Below, in pieces: positions 32,458 through 41,550 of a DNA stretch of 64,000 nucleotides. Both the position numbers and the translations under genes were made by a program. The notes under the pieces were generated by a model. It was not told the origin of the DNA, searched no databases, and saw only the letters and a program-made list of their open reading frames with translations. The first letter of the stretch is position 1, and the number at the start of each line of letters is the position of its first letter. Source of the stretch: Natrialba magadii ATCC 43099 (GTDB lineage: Archaea; Halobacteriota; Halobacteria; Halobacteriales; Natrialbaceae); NCBI RefSeq assembly GCF_000025625.1, contig NC_013922.1, positions 2,480,001 to 2,544,000 on the forward strand, given 5' to 3'.

Positions 32458-33918
32458 TCAGTCGTCGACGGATTCCGTATCGGCGTCCATCTCACCGCGC
32501 GAATCGCCGTCGAACGCTGCATCTGACTCCCGTCCCTCGCCGATGACGTCTTGTTTCCACGTTCCCAGCCGGAACCAGCCGACGGCGACGACGAACGAGA
32601 GCACCATGCCGATCGAGTACGCCCACCAGATACCCTCGATTCCCCAGTCGAGGGCAGCGATGGTGATGCCGAGGCCAGGAATCGTGATCGTCCAGGCGAA
32701 CGCGAGCACGAGTGCGATGGGAAGCCGGAAGATCCACCGCGAGAGGAACGAGAGGACCATCGCTTCGCGGGTGTTGCCCGCCCCGCGGAACGCCCCCTGG
32801 ATGACCATCACGCCGGCGAACAGCGCCCAGAAGGGTGCCATGATGCGCAGGAAGAGCACACCTTCGGCGATCACCGCCGGACTGTCGACGAAAATCCCCA
32901 TGGCCTGTGCGGGGAAGACGAGCAGAATGGCGGCGACGGCGAAAATGAACGCCATCGTTCCCGCAGTCGCGACGCGCGTGACCGTTGCAGCCCGCTCCGG
33001 CGTCTTCGCGCCGAGGTTCTGCCCGACGCCGGTCGCCGTCGCGTTGCCGACTGCGCCCGCGACGGCCCAGGTGACGGACATGAGCCGGACCCCGATCCCG
33101 TAGGCGGCCGTCGGATTCGCGCCGAATCGGGCGACGAAGCCAGCCATCGCGACGGAGGCGAAACTGCGCGCCCAGCCGTCGATCGTCGACGGATAGCCGA
33201 TGTCGACGAGTTTGCGCTGGATACTGAGATTCGGACGGAGGTCACCAAGTCTGAGCCGAACGCCGAACCGACCATCGAGGAGAATGAGGACGCCCACGCC
33301 GGTCGCGAACGCCCGCGAGATGAACGTCGCGATAGCCGCACCGCGAGTTCCCATCTCGGGGAACGGCCCCCAGCCGAGGATGAAGAACGGGTCGATCACG
33401 ACGTTAATCCCGGCCGAGACGAAGACGAGCCACATCGCAGTTTTCGTATCTCCTGCACCCTGTAGCGAGGATCGAAATGCGAAAAACAGGAATGTCAGCG
33501 GCAGCGTGAGGAAGATGATCTCGATGTACGCGAGTGCCGCGACGAACACCTCGTCGCGCGCCCCGATGAGGATGAGCAGCGGTCGCCGGAAGTAGAGCCC
33601 GATCGCCGCGAGGACTGCCGAGACGGTAACCGTCAGCAGAATAGTCTGGCCGACAACCCGGTCTGCCATCCGATCGTCACCCGAGCCGACGTACTGGGAG
33701 ACAAGCGCGATAGTGGCTGCGGTGATCCCCATGGCTGTCGAGACGAACATCCACGAGAGCGGAAACATGAGCGAGACCGCAGCGACCGAGACGCCACCGT
33801 CACCGATCTGGCCGACCCAGAACATGTCCGCGAGATTGTAGACCGTCTGCAGGAGATTCCCGAGGACGAGCGGCCACGCCAGGTGCAACAGCTTCGGCGG
33901 GATCGCTCCCGTCGTCAT
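32458..33918 (-). CDS. MATE family multidrug efflux transporter
   Basis: The 486-residue protein has 12 predicted helices. The first is PPKLLHLAWPLVLGNLLQTV, followed by YNLADMFWVGQIGDGGVSVA, the standard MATE N-terminus. Internal duplication is visible: LQGAGDTKTAMWLVFVSAGI in the first half and IQGAFRGAGNTREAMVLSFL in the second. It exports cationic compounds in exchange for Na+ or H+. ATG 33918 is chosen because the ORF extending up to 35130 is not protein-like upstream. It is convergent with the flippase, 127 bp apart, with a CTCTCA/CTCTCAC pyrimidine tract in between. Confidence 0.92.
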   Translation of the reverse strand: MTTGAIPPKLLHLAWPLVLGNLLQTVYNLADMFWVGQIGDGGVSVAAVSLMFPLSWMFVSTAMGITAATIALVSQYVGSGDDRMADRVVGQTILLTVTVSAVLAAIGLYFRRPLLILIGARDEVFVAALAYIEIIFLTLPLTFLFFAFRSSLQGAGDTKTAMWLVFVSAGINVVIDPFFILGWGPFPEMGTRGAAIATFISRAFATGVGVLILLDGRFGVRLRLGDLRPNLSIQRKLVDIGYPSTIDGWARSFASVAMAGFVARFGANPTAAYGIGVRLMSVTWAVAGAVGNATATGVGQNLGAKTPERAATVTRVATAGTMAFIFAVAAILLVFPAQAMGIFVDSPAVIAEGVLFLRIMAPFWALFAGVMVIQGAFRGAGNTREAMVLSFLSRWIFRLPIALVLAFAWTITIPGLGITIAALDWGIEGIWWAYSIGMVLSFVVAVGWFRLGTWKQDVIGEGRESDAAFDGDSRGEMDADTESVDD

Positions 33919-34043
33919 ATCCACCCGCTTTCGCTCGTCCTCCGATTCCGTCGCTGACACGTATCGCTCTTGTCCGTGTCTCAGCCGGGGCCGTGAAAAG
34001 GGCTCGCTTCCCGTGTGGAGTTGCCGGCTCGGGTGCCAGAAAT

Positions 34044-34084
34044 TTGACTTGACTTGACTTGACTCGAGTCGAGTCGACTCGAGT
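34044..34084. repeat. TTGAC x4 repeat followed by TCGAGTCGACTCGA palindrome
   Basis: Four exact TTGAC units (34044-34063) run into a 14-bp palindrome (34069-34082). This lies between the divergent MATE and serine-hydrolase genes. The rest of 33919-34185 shows no gene. Confidence 0.7.
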
Positions 34085-34185
34085 ACGAACGAGCAAACGG
34101 ACAGCCAACTCGTCTCGAGTACTGATACCGGTGCGTCCTGTGGGGTACCTGAATATTGATAGCCACCGACTGGGAGGTGGCCACC

Positions 34186-35586
34186 ATGACCGCTGCCGAC
34201 ACACTGGACGCGGCGACGATCGACCGAATCGACTCGTTCCTCCGTGAACGCCTCCGAGAGGACGAACTCCCCGGACTGAGCCTCGCCGTCACGGATGGCG
34301 ACGAACTGCTGTACGCGCAGGGCTACGGCTCGCGTGACCTCGCTGCTAACGATCCAGCGACGCCTGACACCGTCTACGGCATCGGCTCGGTCTCGAAGTC
34401 CTTCGCCGCACTCGCCGTCGCGCAACTCGTCGACGCGGGGGAACTCGAGTACGACGATGCCGCGACCGACTATCTCGATATCGACGTTCCCGACGACGTG
34501 ACGCTCCACCACCTGCTGAGCCACACCTCCGGCTACCCGTCGCTCGCGGCCAGCGAGGCCCTGATCGCGCGCCAGATGGAGGTCGGCGAGTCGAACGTCC
34601 CACTCGGCTCGATGGACGATGTCTACGCCCACATCGAAGGTGCACGAGACGAAATCGCGGGCGAACCAGGAGAGCACTGGCAGTACTGCAACTCGGGCTA
34701 TACGCTCGCCGGCGAAGTCGTCGAAGCCGTCAGCGACGAGTCGTTCACCGACTACGTCGAAGGGGAGATACTCGAGCCGCTCCGAATGGAGCGCTCGACC
34801 TACGACGAAGAGACGTACACCAGCTTCGACGATCGGATGACGCCGTACTTCCCAGGCGATGAGGACGATGACGAGGACGCCGACCTCGAACCGGCAGCGC
34901 TCCCCATCCGAGAACAGAGCGCGGCCGCCGGGGGCCTGCTCGCACCCGTCACCGACCTCGCATCGTACCTCCGACTGCACCTGAACGGCGGCGTCACAGA
35001 CACCAGCGAGCGTCTGCTCGGCGAGGACACCCTCTCGCAGTGTTACGGCGCGTACGCTGACACCCCGTCCGGTCCGTACGGCTACGGCTGGCGGACCCGC
35101 GAGGTCTGCGGCCACGACCTCATCGGTCACGGCGGCTCAATCGCCGTCTCCACGGCCGCCGTCGGCTTCGCACCCGAACAGGATCTCGGGATCGCCCTGC
35201 TCGCCAACGCCTCACCGGGCTACGGCCTCACCGAACTCAGCCAGGCCGTCTTCGCCGCACTGGTCGGCGAGGATCCCAGCGAAATTCCGTTCTTCGCTCG
35301 CCGGCAGGTACTCGAGTCCCTCGCGGGCGAGTACGAGACCTACCGCGGGATCAAGGAGGCCGAAGTCGTCGTCGAGAGTGGTGCGCTGCGCCTGCGCGTC
35401 GGTGGTCCGATCGAGGAGGGGTCGTGGACGCCGCTGGTGCCGACGGATCTGGAGTCGGGAGAGTTCTACGTTCCGACGGTGTCGGGCGAGCGTCAGCCGG
35501 TGCGGTTCGAGGGTGATGGTGTGGGAGCGGCTGATGGTGGTGACGTGAGCCTGTTTATCGACCGCTGGCATCTGCACAAGCAGTAG
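34186..35586 (+). CDS. Beta-lactamase-type serine hydrolase (class C/penicillin-binding-like)
   Basis: The product has 466 residues. The catalytic SxxK is SVSKSF near residue 68, the second motif is YCNSGY near 167 (YxN), and the third region is GHGGSIA near 309. The N-terminus is RIDSFLRERLREDELPGLSL, typical of the family. There is no signal peptide, so it acts in the cytoplasm unless an unseen route is used. A C-terminal 100-residue domain (LAGEYETYRGIKEAEVVVES) is like DUF3471-type tails. The substrate is not predictable; archaeal members are often esterases or peptidases. The ATG at 34186 gives the family-length N-terminus. Confidence 0.88.
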   Translation: MTAADTLDAATIDRIDSFLRERLREDELPGLSLAVTDGDELLYAQGYGSRDLAANDPATPDTVYGIGSVSKSFAALAVAQLVDAGELEYDDAATDYLDIDVPDDVTLHHLLSHTSGYPSLAASEALIARQMEVGESNVPLGSMDDVYAHIEGARDEIAGEPGEHWQYCNSGYTLAGEVVEAVSDESFTDYVEGEILEPLRMERSTYDEETYTSFDDRMTPYFPGDEDDDEDADLEPAALPIREQSAAAGGLLAPVTDLASYLRLHLNGGVTDTSERLLGEDTLSQCYGAYADTPSGPYGYGWRTREVCGHDLIGHGGSIAVSTAAVGFAPEQDLGIALLANASPGYGLTELSQAVFAALVGEDPSEIPFFARRQVLESLAGEYETYRGIKEAEVVVESGALRLRVGGPIEEGSWTPLVPTDLESGEFYVPTVSGERQPVRFEGDGVGAADGGDVSLFIDRWHLHKQ

Positions 35587-35732
35587 CGGACTCCGTTCTC
35601 TCGCTTTTTCGTCTTGACCCGACCGCTGGTCTCGTATGACCGACTGCTGTGCAACCAACGTAATTTCGCCCGCCGATCGATAGTGACCTGATGAAGAGTA
35701 GGATATTAACAGCTGGTTAGTTGGATTATAGT

Positions 35733-36032
35733 ATGTTGTGGAGGACTTTGGCAATCTTGGCGGTCCTGTATACGATTCTCTTCGGGCCGCTCGCAGCCCT
35801 CGTCTACTGGGACAGCAAGCGGTCGGGAATTCACGGACCCGCCAAGTGGGCCGGATTCGTGTTCCTCACGGGACTGCTCGGACTCGTGCTGTACATCTCG
35901 GACAAAGACGACGAGTTCCACGATCCCGACGATGCAGACCCGTTCTCCCTTCCAGGCACTCCACCAGCGGGTGCGGCAGACAGTGATGACAGCACGGAGG
36001 CCGTCGGAACGGACACAGACCACTCGAGTTGA
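35733..36032 (+). CDS. Small membrane protein with PLDc_N-like helices
   Basis: The 99-residue product starts MLWRTLAILAVLYTILFGPL and has a second helix KWAGFVFLTGLLGLVLYISD, then an acidic tail. The WDSKRSG turn between helices is typical of small phospholipase-D-N-terminal-like membrane proteins in haloarchaea. There is no catalytic domain. ATG 35733 is preferred over an in-frame TTG four codons earlier. Function unknown. Confidence 0.72.
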   Translation: MLWRTLAILAVLYTILFGPLAALVYWDSKRSGIHGPAKWAGFVFLTGLLGLVLYISDKDDEFHDPDDADPFSLPGTPPAGAADSDDSTEAVGTDTDHSS

Positions 36033-36143
36033 GCGGCGACACGTGTGGGAAACGCACGCCACGCGACCAACCTACGCGCACGCGAGCGCACCGCCCGCGT
36101 ATCGCACGCACACCCGCGCAGTCTGCCGATTTTGGCGAAAGCG

Positions 36144-36152
36144 TTATCAAAT
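36144..36152 (+). promoter_or_regulatory. TATA box for the topA transcript
   Basis: TTATCAAAT is centred about 27 nt before the ATG at 36174, so the mRNA would begin at the short upstream ORF and not at the topA start codon. Confidence 0.5.
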
Positions 36153-36173
36153 CCTCAGTCGTAGCCAGCGAGT

Positions 36174-36245
36174 ATGACCGAGACTCGGCCAGTTGGACTC
36201 GAGTACACCGCGCCTGATCGAGGGAGTGATCGGCGGTGGAGCTAA
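36174..36245 (+). CDS. 23-codon upstream ORF overlapping the topA start
   Basis: MTETRPVGLEYTAPDRGSDR ends RWS with TAA at 36243-36245. The topA GTG at 36236 lies inside it. The ATG sits exactly at the transcription start predicted by the TATA box. It may be a leaderless leader peptide that couples translation into topA. No family is recognised. Confidence 0.35.
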   Translation: MTETRPVGLEYTAPDRGSDRRWS

Positions 36246-38767
36246 TTATCACGGAGAAGGACAACGCCGCGCGGCGGATTGCGGACATTTTGTCGGGTGG
36301 AACGTACGATTCGAGCCGCGAAAACGGCGTCAACGTCTACGAGTGGGGTGGCAAGCGCTGCGTGGGCCTTTCGGGCCACGTCGTCGGTGTCGACTTCCCG
36401 TCCGAATATTCGGACTGGCGGGACGTCGAACCCGTTGAACTCATCGACGCGAGCATCGAGAAGACGGCGACGAAGGAGAACATCGTCGCCACGCTCCGAA
36501 TTCTTTCGCGGAAGGCAACCCGTGTCACCATCGCGACTGACTACGACCGCGAGGGCGAACTCATCGGGAAGGAAGCCTACGACATCGTCCGCGAGGTCGA
36601 CGAGGAGGTGCCGATCCGACGCGTGCGTTTCTCCTCGATTACGGAGAACGAGGTGCAGGACGCGTTCGACGAACCGGACGAACTCGACTTCGACCTGGCC
36701 GCGGCGGGCGAGGCGCGTCAGATCATCGACCTCGTCTGGGGGGCCGCGCTCACTCGCTTCCTCTCGCTTTCTGCGGGCCAGCTCGGGAACGACTTCATCT
36801 CGGTCGGCCGTGTGCAGTCACCGACGCTCAAGCTGATGGTCGACCGCGAGCGCGAGATTGAGGCGTTCGATCCGGAGGACTACTGGGAGCTTGTGGCCGA
36901 CGTAGCCAAAGGTAGCGAGGCGCAACGCGCCTCGGAAACGTCGAGCGGTGACGAACCGCGAGAGAGCGAGGCGTTCGAGGCCCAGTACTTCTACCGCGAC
37001 GAGGACGGCAACGAGGCCGAGCGCGTCTGGGAGGAAGCCGTCGCCGAAGATGTCTTCGAGACGCTCTCTCAGCGCGACACGGCGACCGTGGTCGACGTCA
37101 ACCGGCGCACCCGTACCGACTCGCCGCCCGCACCGTTCAACACGACCCAGTTCATCCGGGCGGCCAGTGCGCTCGGCTACTCCGCAAAGCGCGCCATGTC
37201 CATCGCGGAGGACCTCTACACTGCCGGCTACATCACGTACCCCCGAACTGACAACACCGTCTACCCGGACGATCTCGACCCCGAGGAGCTGCTCGACGAC
37301 TTCGTCGGGCACCCGACGCTTGGCGAGTCTGCCGAGTCGCTCCTCGAGGCCGACGAGATCGAACCCACAGAAGGTGACGAGGAGACGACCGACCACCCGC
37401 CAATTCATCCGACCGGCGAGATTCCCTCCCGCGGCGATGTGAGCGACGACGAGTGGGAGGTCTTCGAGCTCGTCGTCCGCCGATTCTACGCGACGGTTGC
37501 CGAAGCCGCCATCTGGGAGCACCTCAAAGTCGTCGCCGAGGTCGCAGCCCACCGGCTCAAGGCAAACGGCAAGCGCCTCGACAAAGCCGGCTACCACGAC
37601 GTCTACCCGTACTTCAGCACCACGGAGAACTACGTCCCCGACGTCTCGGAAGGGGAGGAGATCACGATCACGGACGTCGAACTCGAGGACAAACAGACCC
37701 AGCCACCCCGACGGTACGGCCAGTCGCGGCTCATCGAGACCATGGAGGACATGGGCATCGGGACGAAGTCGACTCGCCACGAGACGATTCAGAAGCTCTA
37801 CGACCGGGGCTACATCGAGAGCGATCCGCCGCGGCCGACCAAGCTCGCGATGGCCGTCGTCGAGGCCGCCGAGAACTACGCTGACCGCGTCGTCTCGGAG
37901 GACATGACGGCCCAGCTCGAACAGGACATGGACGCCATCGCCTCGGGCGAGGCCGGACTCGAGGATGTGACCAACGAGTCCCGGGAGATGTTAGAAGAAA
38001 TCTTCGCAAATCTCGCGGACTCGCGCGACGAGATTGGTGATCACCTCCGGAAATCCCTCAAGGACGACAAACGGCTGGGGCCGTGTCCGGAGTGTGGCGA
38101 GGACCTGCTCGTACGCCGGAGTCGCCACGGCTCGTACTTCATCGGCTGTGACGGCTATCCCGACTGTGAGAACACGCTACCGCTGCCCTCGACTGGCAAA
38201 CCACTCATCCTCGATGAGGAGTGTGAGAAACATGACCTGAACGAGGTCAAGATGCTCGCCGGCCGGCAGACGTTCGTTCACGGCTGTCCACTGTGTAAGG
38301 CCGAAGACGCTGGCGAGGGGCCGGTGCTCGGCGACTGCCCAGAATGCGGGGACGAACACGGCGGCGAACTCGCTGTCAAGACACTCCAGAGTGGCTCTCG
38401 ACTCGTCGGCTGTACGCGTTACCCCGACTGTGAGTACTCGCTGCCGCTGCCCCGCCGCGGCGAGATCGAGGTCACCGAGGAGTACTGCGGCGAGCACGAC
38501 CTGCCCGAACTCGTGATTCACAGCGGTGACGAGCCGTGGGAACTGGGCTGTCCGATCTGTAACTACCAGGAGTTTCAGGCGCGCGAGAGCGAGAGCGGCT
38601 CCGATCTCGAGTCACTGGACGGCGTCGGCGCGAAGACGGTCGAGAAGCTCGCTGCAGCGGGTATCGAGAGTCTCGCCGATCTGACCGAGGCCGACCCCGA
38701 TTCGATCGCCGAGGATGTCGACGGCGTCAGCGCGGACCGAATCAGAAACTGGCAGGCGAGCGCGTAG
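36236..38767 (+). CDS. topA: DNA topoisomerase I (type IA)
   Basis: The 843-residue enzyme starts from GTG (MELIITEKDNAARRIADILS). The TOPRIM domain carries the glutamate of ITEK and ATDYDREGELIG near residue 100; the active-site Tyr is in YITYPRTDNT near 334. The C-terminal region has two or three zinc fingers (CPECGEDLL with GCDGYPDCEN; CPECGDEH with GCTRYPDCEY; CPICNY) and a closing helix-hairpin-helix, SLDGVGAKTVEKLAAAGIES. It relaxes negative supercoils through a 5'-phosphotyrosine. No in-frame ATG upstream is possible because of stop codons, so GTG 36236 is the start. Confidence 0.95.
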   Translation: MELIITEKDNAARRIADILSGGTYDSSRENGVNVYEWGGKRCVGLSGHVVGVDFPSEYSDWRDVEPVELIDASIEKTATKENIVATLRILSRKATRVTIATDYDREGELIGKEAYDIVREVDEEVPIRRVRFSSITENEVQDAFDEPDELDFDLAAAGEARQIIDLVWGAALTRFLSLSAGQLGNDFISVGRVQSPTLKLMVDREREIEAFDPEDYWELVADVAKGSEAQRASETSSGDEPRESEAFEAQYFYRDEDGNEAERVWEEAVAEDVFETLSQRDTATVVDVNRRTRTDSPPAPFNTTQFIRAASALGYSAKRAMSIAEDLYTAGYITYPRTDNTVYPDDLDPEELLDDFVGHPTLGESAESLLEADEIEPTEGDEETTDHPPIHPTGEIPSRGDVSDDEWEVFELVVRRFYATVAEAAIWEHLKVVAEVAAHRLKANGKRLDKAGYHDVYPYFSTTENYVPDVSEGEEITITDVELEDKQTQPPRRYGQSRLIETMEDMGIGTKSTRHETIQKLYDRGYIESDPPRPTKLAMAVVEAAENYADRVVSEDMTAQLEQDMDAIASGEAGLEDVTNESREMLEEIFANLADSRDEIGDHLRKSLKDDKRLGPCPECGEDLLVRRSRHGSYFIGCDGYPDCENTLPLPSTGKPLILDEECEKHDLNEVKMLAGRQTFVHGCPLCKAEDAGEGPVLGDCPECGDEHGGELAVKTLQSGSRLVGCTRYPDCEYSLPLPRRGEIEVTEEYCGEHDLPELVIHSGDEPWELGCPICNYQEFQARESESGSDLESLDGVGAKTVEKLAAAGIESLADLTEADPDSIAEDVDGVSADRIRNWQASA

Positions 38768-38790
38768 GTGACTGGACACCTGCGGCCGCG

Positions 38791-39594
38791 CTAGTCGTCT
38801 GTCTCTGCTTCCTCGACATCCTCGTTTTCTTCGTTTTCAGCACTATCCCCGCTCTCATCGTCCTCGTCTGTGGCCTCACCCTCACTATCCTCGCCGTCCG
38901 ATCCCTCGCTGTCCGATCCTTCTTCGTCCGACCCCTCGTCGTCTGACTCTTCCCCCTCCGAATCCGTCCCTGACGGCTCCTCTTCGGCATCGTCAGCATC
39001 GTCGGCCGCCTCTGTCCGCTCACGGTACTCGTCGATCACCGGCGCAGCACCGTAGTAGATCTGCCTCGGGTTGATGACACCGTTCTCATCCCAGTGTTTC
39101 TCCCCGTTCTCGTCGATAACGATAATCACCGGGTAGCCAACCACCTGATAGGTGACGCCGAGTGTCCGTCCCGGATCGTGGCCGAGGTACCAGTTGCCGT
39201 CGTGTTCGTCCCACCACTCGCGTAACTCGTCTTCCGATCGGTTCGACGTAACCGAAACGATGGTGACGTCGTCACCGTACTCCTCGTTCAACTGATCGCT
39301 CGCCTCACGAAGGTTCGGCATCAGCGCCTGACAGGAGCCACAGCTTGGCGAAAAGAACATGACAACGGTGACGCCGTCGTTTGGCACCTCGATCGTCCCC
39401 TCCTCGCTGCCCGTTGCGTCGATCGTCTCGAGTACAATCGGGCCGTCGCTGTCGTCATCTTCGGTGTCTTCGTCACCGCCCGCATCCGCCGCTGGCGGCT
39501 CGTCTCCGACGGGGATACCGCGCCAGAGGACGCCGCCAGCGCCGGCAAGAACGCCAAGACTGCCGACGCCAGCGATGAGATCACGCCGACGCAT
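38791..39594 (-). CDS. Exported TlpA/ResA-like thioredoxin with acidic tail
   Basis: The 267-residue product has a Tat signal (MRRRDLIAGVGSLGVLAGAG). The thioredoxin fold carries the redox motif CGSC in FFSPSCGSCQALMPNLREAS, the family strand VTIVSVTSNRSEDELREWWD, and the cis-Pro region QVVGYPVIIVIDENGEK. The last 80 residues are almost entirely Ser, Asp, Glu and Gly. It should act on thiols outside the membrane, perhaps in cytochrome maturation. A Shine-Dalgarno GGAGGTGA 6 nt before the ATG fixes the start. A second, degenerate paralogue lies upstream at 40038. Confidence 0.85.
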   Translation of the reverse strand: MRRRDLIAGVGSLGVLAGAGGVLWRGIPVGDEPPAADAGGDEDTEDDDSDGPIVLETIDATGSEEGTIEVPNDGVTVVMFFSPSCGSCQALMPNLREASDQLNEEYGDDVTIVSVTSNRSEDELREWWDEHDGNWYLGHDPGRTLGVTYQVVGYPVIIVIDENGEKHWDENGVINPRQIYYGAAPVIDEYRERTEAADDADDAEEEPSGTDSEGEESDDEGSDEEGSDSEGSDGEDSEGEATDEDDESGDSAENEENEDVEEAETDD

Positions 39595-40037
39595 TCGCTC
39601 TCACCTCCAGGGGATTTGTGTGCCGGGTGTGTACGACTCGGGGGTGGTCTGTGTCTGTCTCTGTGTCTTGGCAGGAGTCCGTGTATCGGTCTGAACCTAG
39701 ACATGGACCTGGGTCTGGGTCGAAGCCCGAACACGGAACAGCCCTCGAACCCGAGTCCGACGAATTCGGCAGTGGATTCGGCCACGAAATCGACGGCGAA
39801 CCAACTCGCGGGTTCGACGCCGAGCCGACTCGAAAGCGACAAACGAATCGGTGCGGGGAACGAGCGTGTCCCAGCGCAGCGGGTCGCCGGGGTATCATAC
39901 GTGATAGTACGAACTCCAGGAAAATGGGTGCACTGGTTCGCGCGACGAATGCCAGCTACAATCGTCCCGGTGTCTCGCGACTCGCTGGCAGCCTCGTTGA
40001 AATCGCTCTCGCTGTTCGCCTCGATTTCAGCAGCAAC
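39595..40037. other. Intergenic region between the two thioredoxin-like genes
   Basis: The 443 bp contain the Shine-Dalgarno of the gene at 38791 and a TGTCTGTCTCTGTGTCT stretch near 39650. No ORF with family signals, RNA or clear TATA box was seen. The sequence keeps core-like GC. Confidence 0.4.
39601..39608 (-). promoter_or_regulatory. Shine-Dalgarno GGAGGTGA for the thioredoxin gene
   Basis: On the minus strand GGAGGTGA ends 6 nt before the ATG at 39594. It shows this gene has a leadered mRNA, unlike many neighbours, and decides the start. Confidence 0.7.
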
Positions 40038-40739
40038 CTACTCGTTGGACTCGAGTGCCGACTGCGCTGCGCTCACGTAGCTTCCCGTCGCCGTGCCGCC
40101 ATCGCTTTCCCACTGGAGTTCGCCCTCGCTGTCGATGATACGCGTCGCTGGTGCACTCCGAACGCCGTAGATGTCGAAGAGTGAGTTCTCTTCGTCGATG
40201 CCGACCGTCCAGTTGCCGTCGTGTTCGGCCCACCACTCCCCGAGTTCCTCCTCGGTCGGCGTCGCTCCCGAGACGCCGCTGACGACGGAGATAACTGTGA
40301 GGTCCTCTCCTCGGCCGACGGTGTACTCGAGTGGGGTGTTGCCATCGTTGTTGCCATCGTCGCCATCGTCATCATCAGTCTCTTCAGCTTCGCTCTCAGC
40401 GATCAGTCGCTCGCGTGCGTCCCCGATCGTTTCGAGGAGCCCTTCACTGGTCGGACAGTGGAGTCGGGTGAAGTTGATGAGCAAGATGCCGTCGGTGGGG
40501 ACCGTCAGCATGCCAGCCTCGCTGCCGGGGCCGTCGACGGTTGGGACGTCTATGGGGAGCGACGGGGTACCGGCGGAGCCGTCGTTGTCGTCGTTGTCGT
40601 CAGTCTCGCTCTCGCTCTCATCACCATTGTCTGTCGGCTCGTTCGACTCCAGAACTCCGAGACAGCCCGCAAGCGTCGACAGCCCGAGTCCCGCTGTTCC
40701 GGCAGCGAGTTCACGACGCGTCGGCCCCACACCCGTCAT
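40038..40739 (-). CDS. TlpA-like Tat lipoprotein with degenerate redox motif
   Basis: The 233-residue product has a Tat signal and lipobox (RRELAAGTAGLGLSTLAGC). After an acidic linker the thioredoxin-like fold includes LLINFTRLHCPTSEGLLETI and EELGEWWAEHDGNWTVGIDE, the same WW.EHDGNW block as in the paralogue at 38791. The redox motif is CPTS: the second Cys is Ser. The cis-Pro loop is RSAPATRIID. It is anchored outside the membrane. Loss of the resolving cysteine suggests a non-dithiol function such as a copper chaperone or a substrate trap. Same strand as its paralogue; likely an old tandem duplication. Confidence 0.75.
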   Translation of the reverse strand: MTGVGPTRRELAAGTAGLGLSTLAGCLGVLESNEPTDNGDESESETDDNDDNDGSAGTPSLPIDVPTVDGPGSEAGMLTVPTDGILLINFTRLHCPTSEGLLETIGDARERLIAESEAEETDDDDGDDGNNDGNTPLEYTVGRGEDLTVISVVSGVSGATPTEEELGEWWAEHDGNWTVGIDEENSLFDIYGVRSAPATRIIDSEGELQWESDGGTATGSYVSAAQSALESNE

Positions 40740-40943
40740 CGCCGCGCGAGGCTGTCCGCCCGTGTCGTTTCGATTCGTGCGGCCAACCGACCGGCACTGT
40801 CGTCAGTCTGGTTGCTCGGACGCAGCCGTGGATGCATAGCTAGGGACACGTCAGCGATCGACAAAGGATCATGGGTTCAGATCGCAGGGTGGCGTTCTGG
40901 GATGAACAGGCACAAACCCTCACGCTTCAGCGCGGAGAGAATG

Positions 40944-41507
40944 TCAACGATCGGGTGCGTTGGCAACGCAGACGAACGTCTCCCGCCGGTCGATCGCCCG
41001 ACGAATCGAGAATCCAGCATCCTGTAGCTGCGAGACTGCATCGCCGAGGGAGAACCGCTCCGTCAGCGGCGGGCCGGCGTCCTGATCGCCGGTTGCAGAC
41101 CAGTCGACTGTGACGAGTCGGCCGCCGGGTTTGAGCACCCGCGCGAGCTCGGCCAGACTCTCGTCGCTTGCGAACTCGTGGTACGTATCGACCGAGAAGG
41201 CCGCGTCGAGGCTGTCGGTGGCCAGCGGGAGATCATCAGTCCCAGCGTGGACGGTTTCGACAGTCTCGGGAACGCCCTTCTCGCGGTAGAACTCGTGCAT
41301 CTCGTCCTGGATGTCGATCGCATAGAGTGTGTCCACGTGTGGCGCGACATCGTCCGCGTAGAACCCCGTTCCGCTGCCGAGGTCGGCAACGGCGTGCTCG
41401 CCGCGCGGGTCGAGCAAGAAAAGGAGTTCCTCGCGTGAACACCAGCGGTAGCGACTCGCGTCCTCGAGTGCAGGTGCGCGCTCGGGGTCGAAGGTGTGAA
41501 AACCCAT
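40944..41507 (-). CDS. Class I SAM-dependent methyltransferase
   Basis: The 187-residue product begins MGFHTFDPERAPALEDASRY. Motif I is VADLGSGTGFYADDVAPHVD, motif II region DSLDAAFSVDTYHEFASDES and motif III ELARVLKPGGRLVTVDWSAT. This is a UbiE/Methyltransf_11-type domain; the substrate cannot be told. ATG 41507 is chosen because the extended ORF upstream runs only through a 10-bp tandem repeat. The repeat ends 44 bp before this start. It is 269 bp downstream of the aldehyde dehydrogenase on the same strand. Confidence 0.85.
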   Translation of the reverse strand: MGFHTFDPERAPALEDASRYRWCSREELLFLLDPRGEHAVADLGSGTGFYADDVAPHVDTLYAIDIQDEMHEFYREKGVPETVETVHAGTDDLPLATDSLDAAFSVDTYHEFASDESLAELARVLKPGGRLVTVDWSATGDQDAGPPLTERFSLGDAVSQLQDAGFSIRRAIDRRETFVCVANAPDR

Positions 41508-41550
41508 AGCTCTCGTTCGCGGTTGAAGGGTATGATTGCTGTGGCGCGGC

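Noticed and set aside
33919-35130. Upstream extension of the MATE ORF
   Set aside because: The extra 400 codons lie antisense to the serine hydrolase gene and are not transporter-like.
39618-40184. 188-codon plus-strand ORF between the thioredoxin paralogues
   Set aside because: No family motif, and its 3' half is antisense to the lipoprotein gene.
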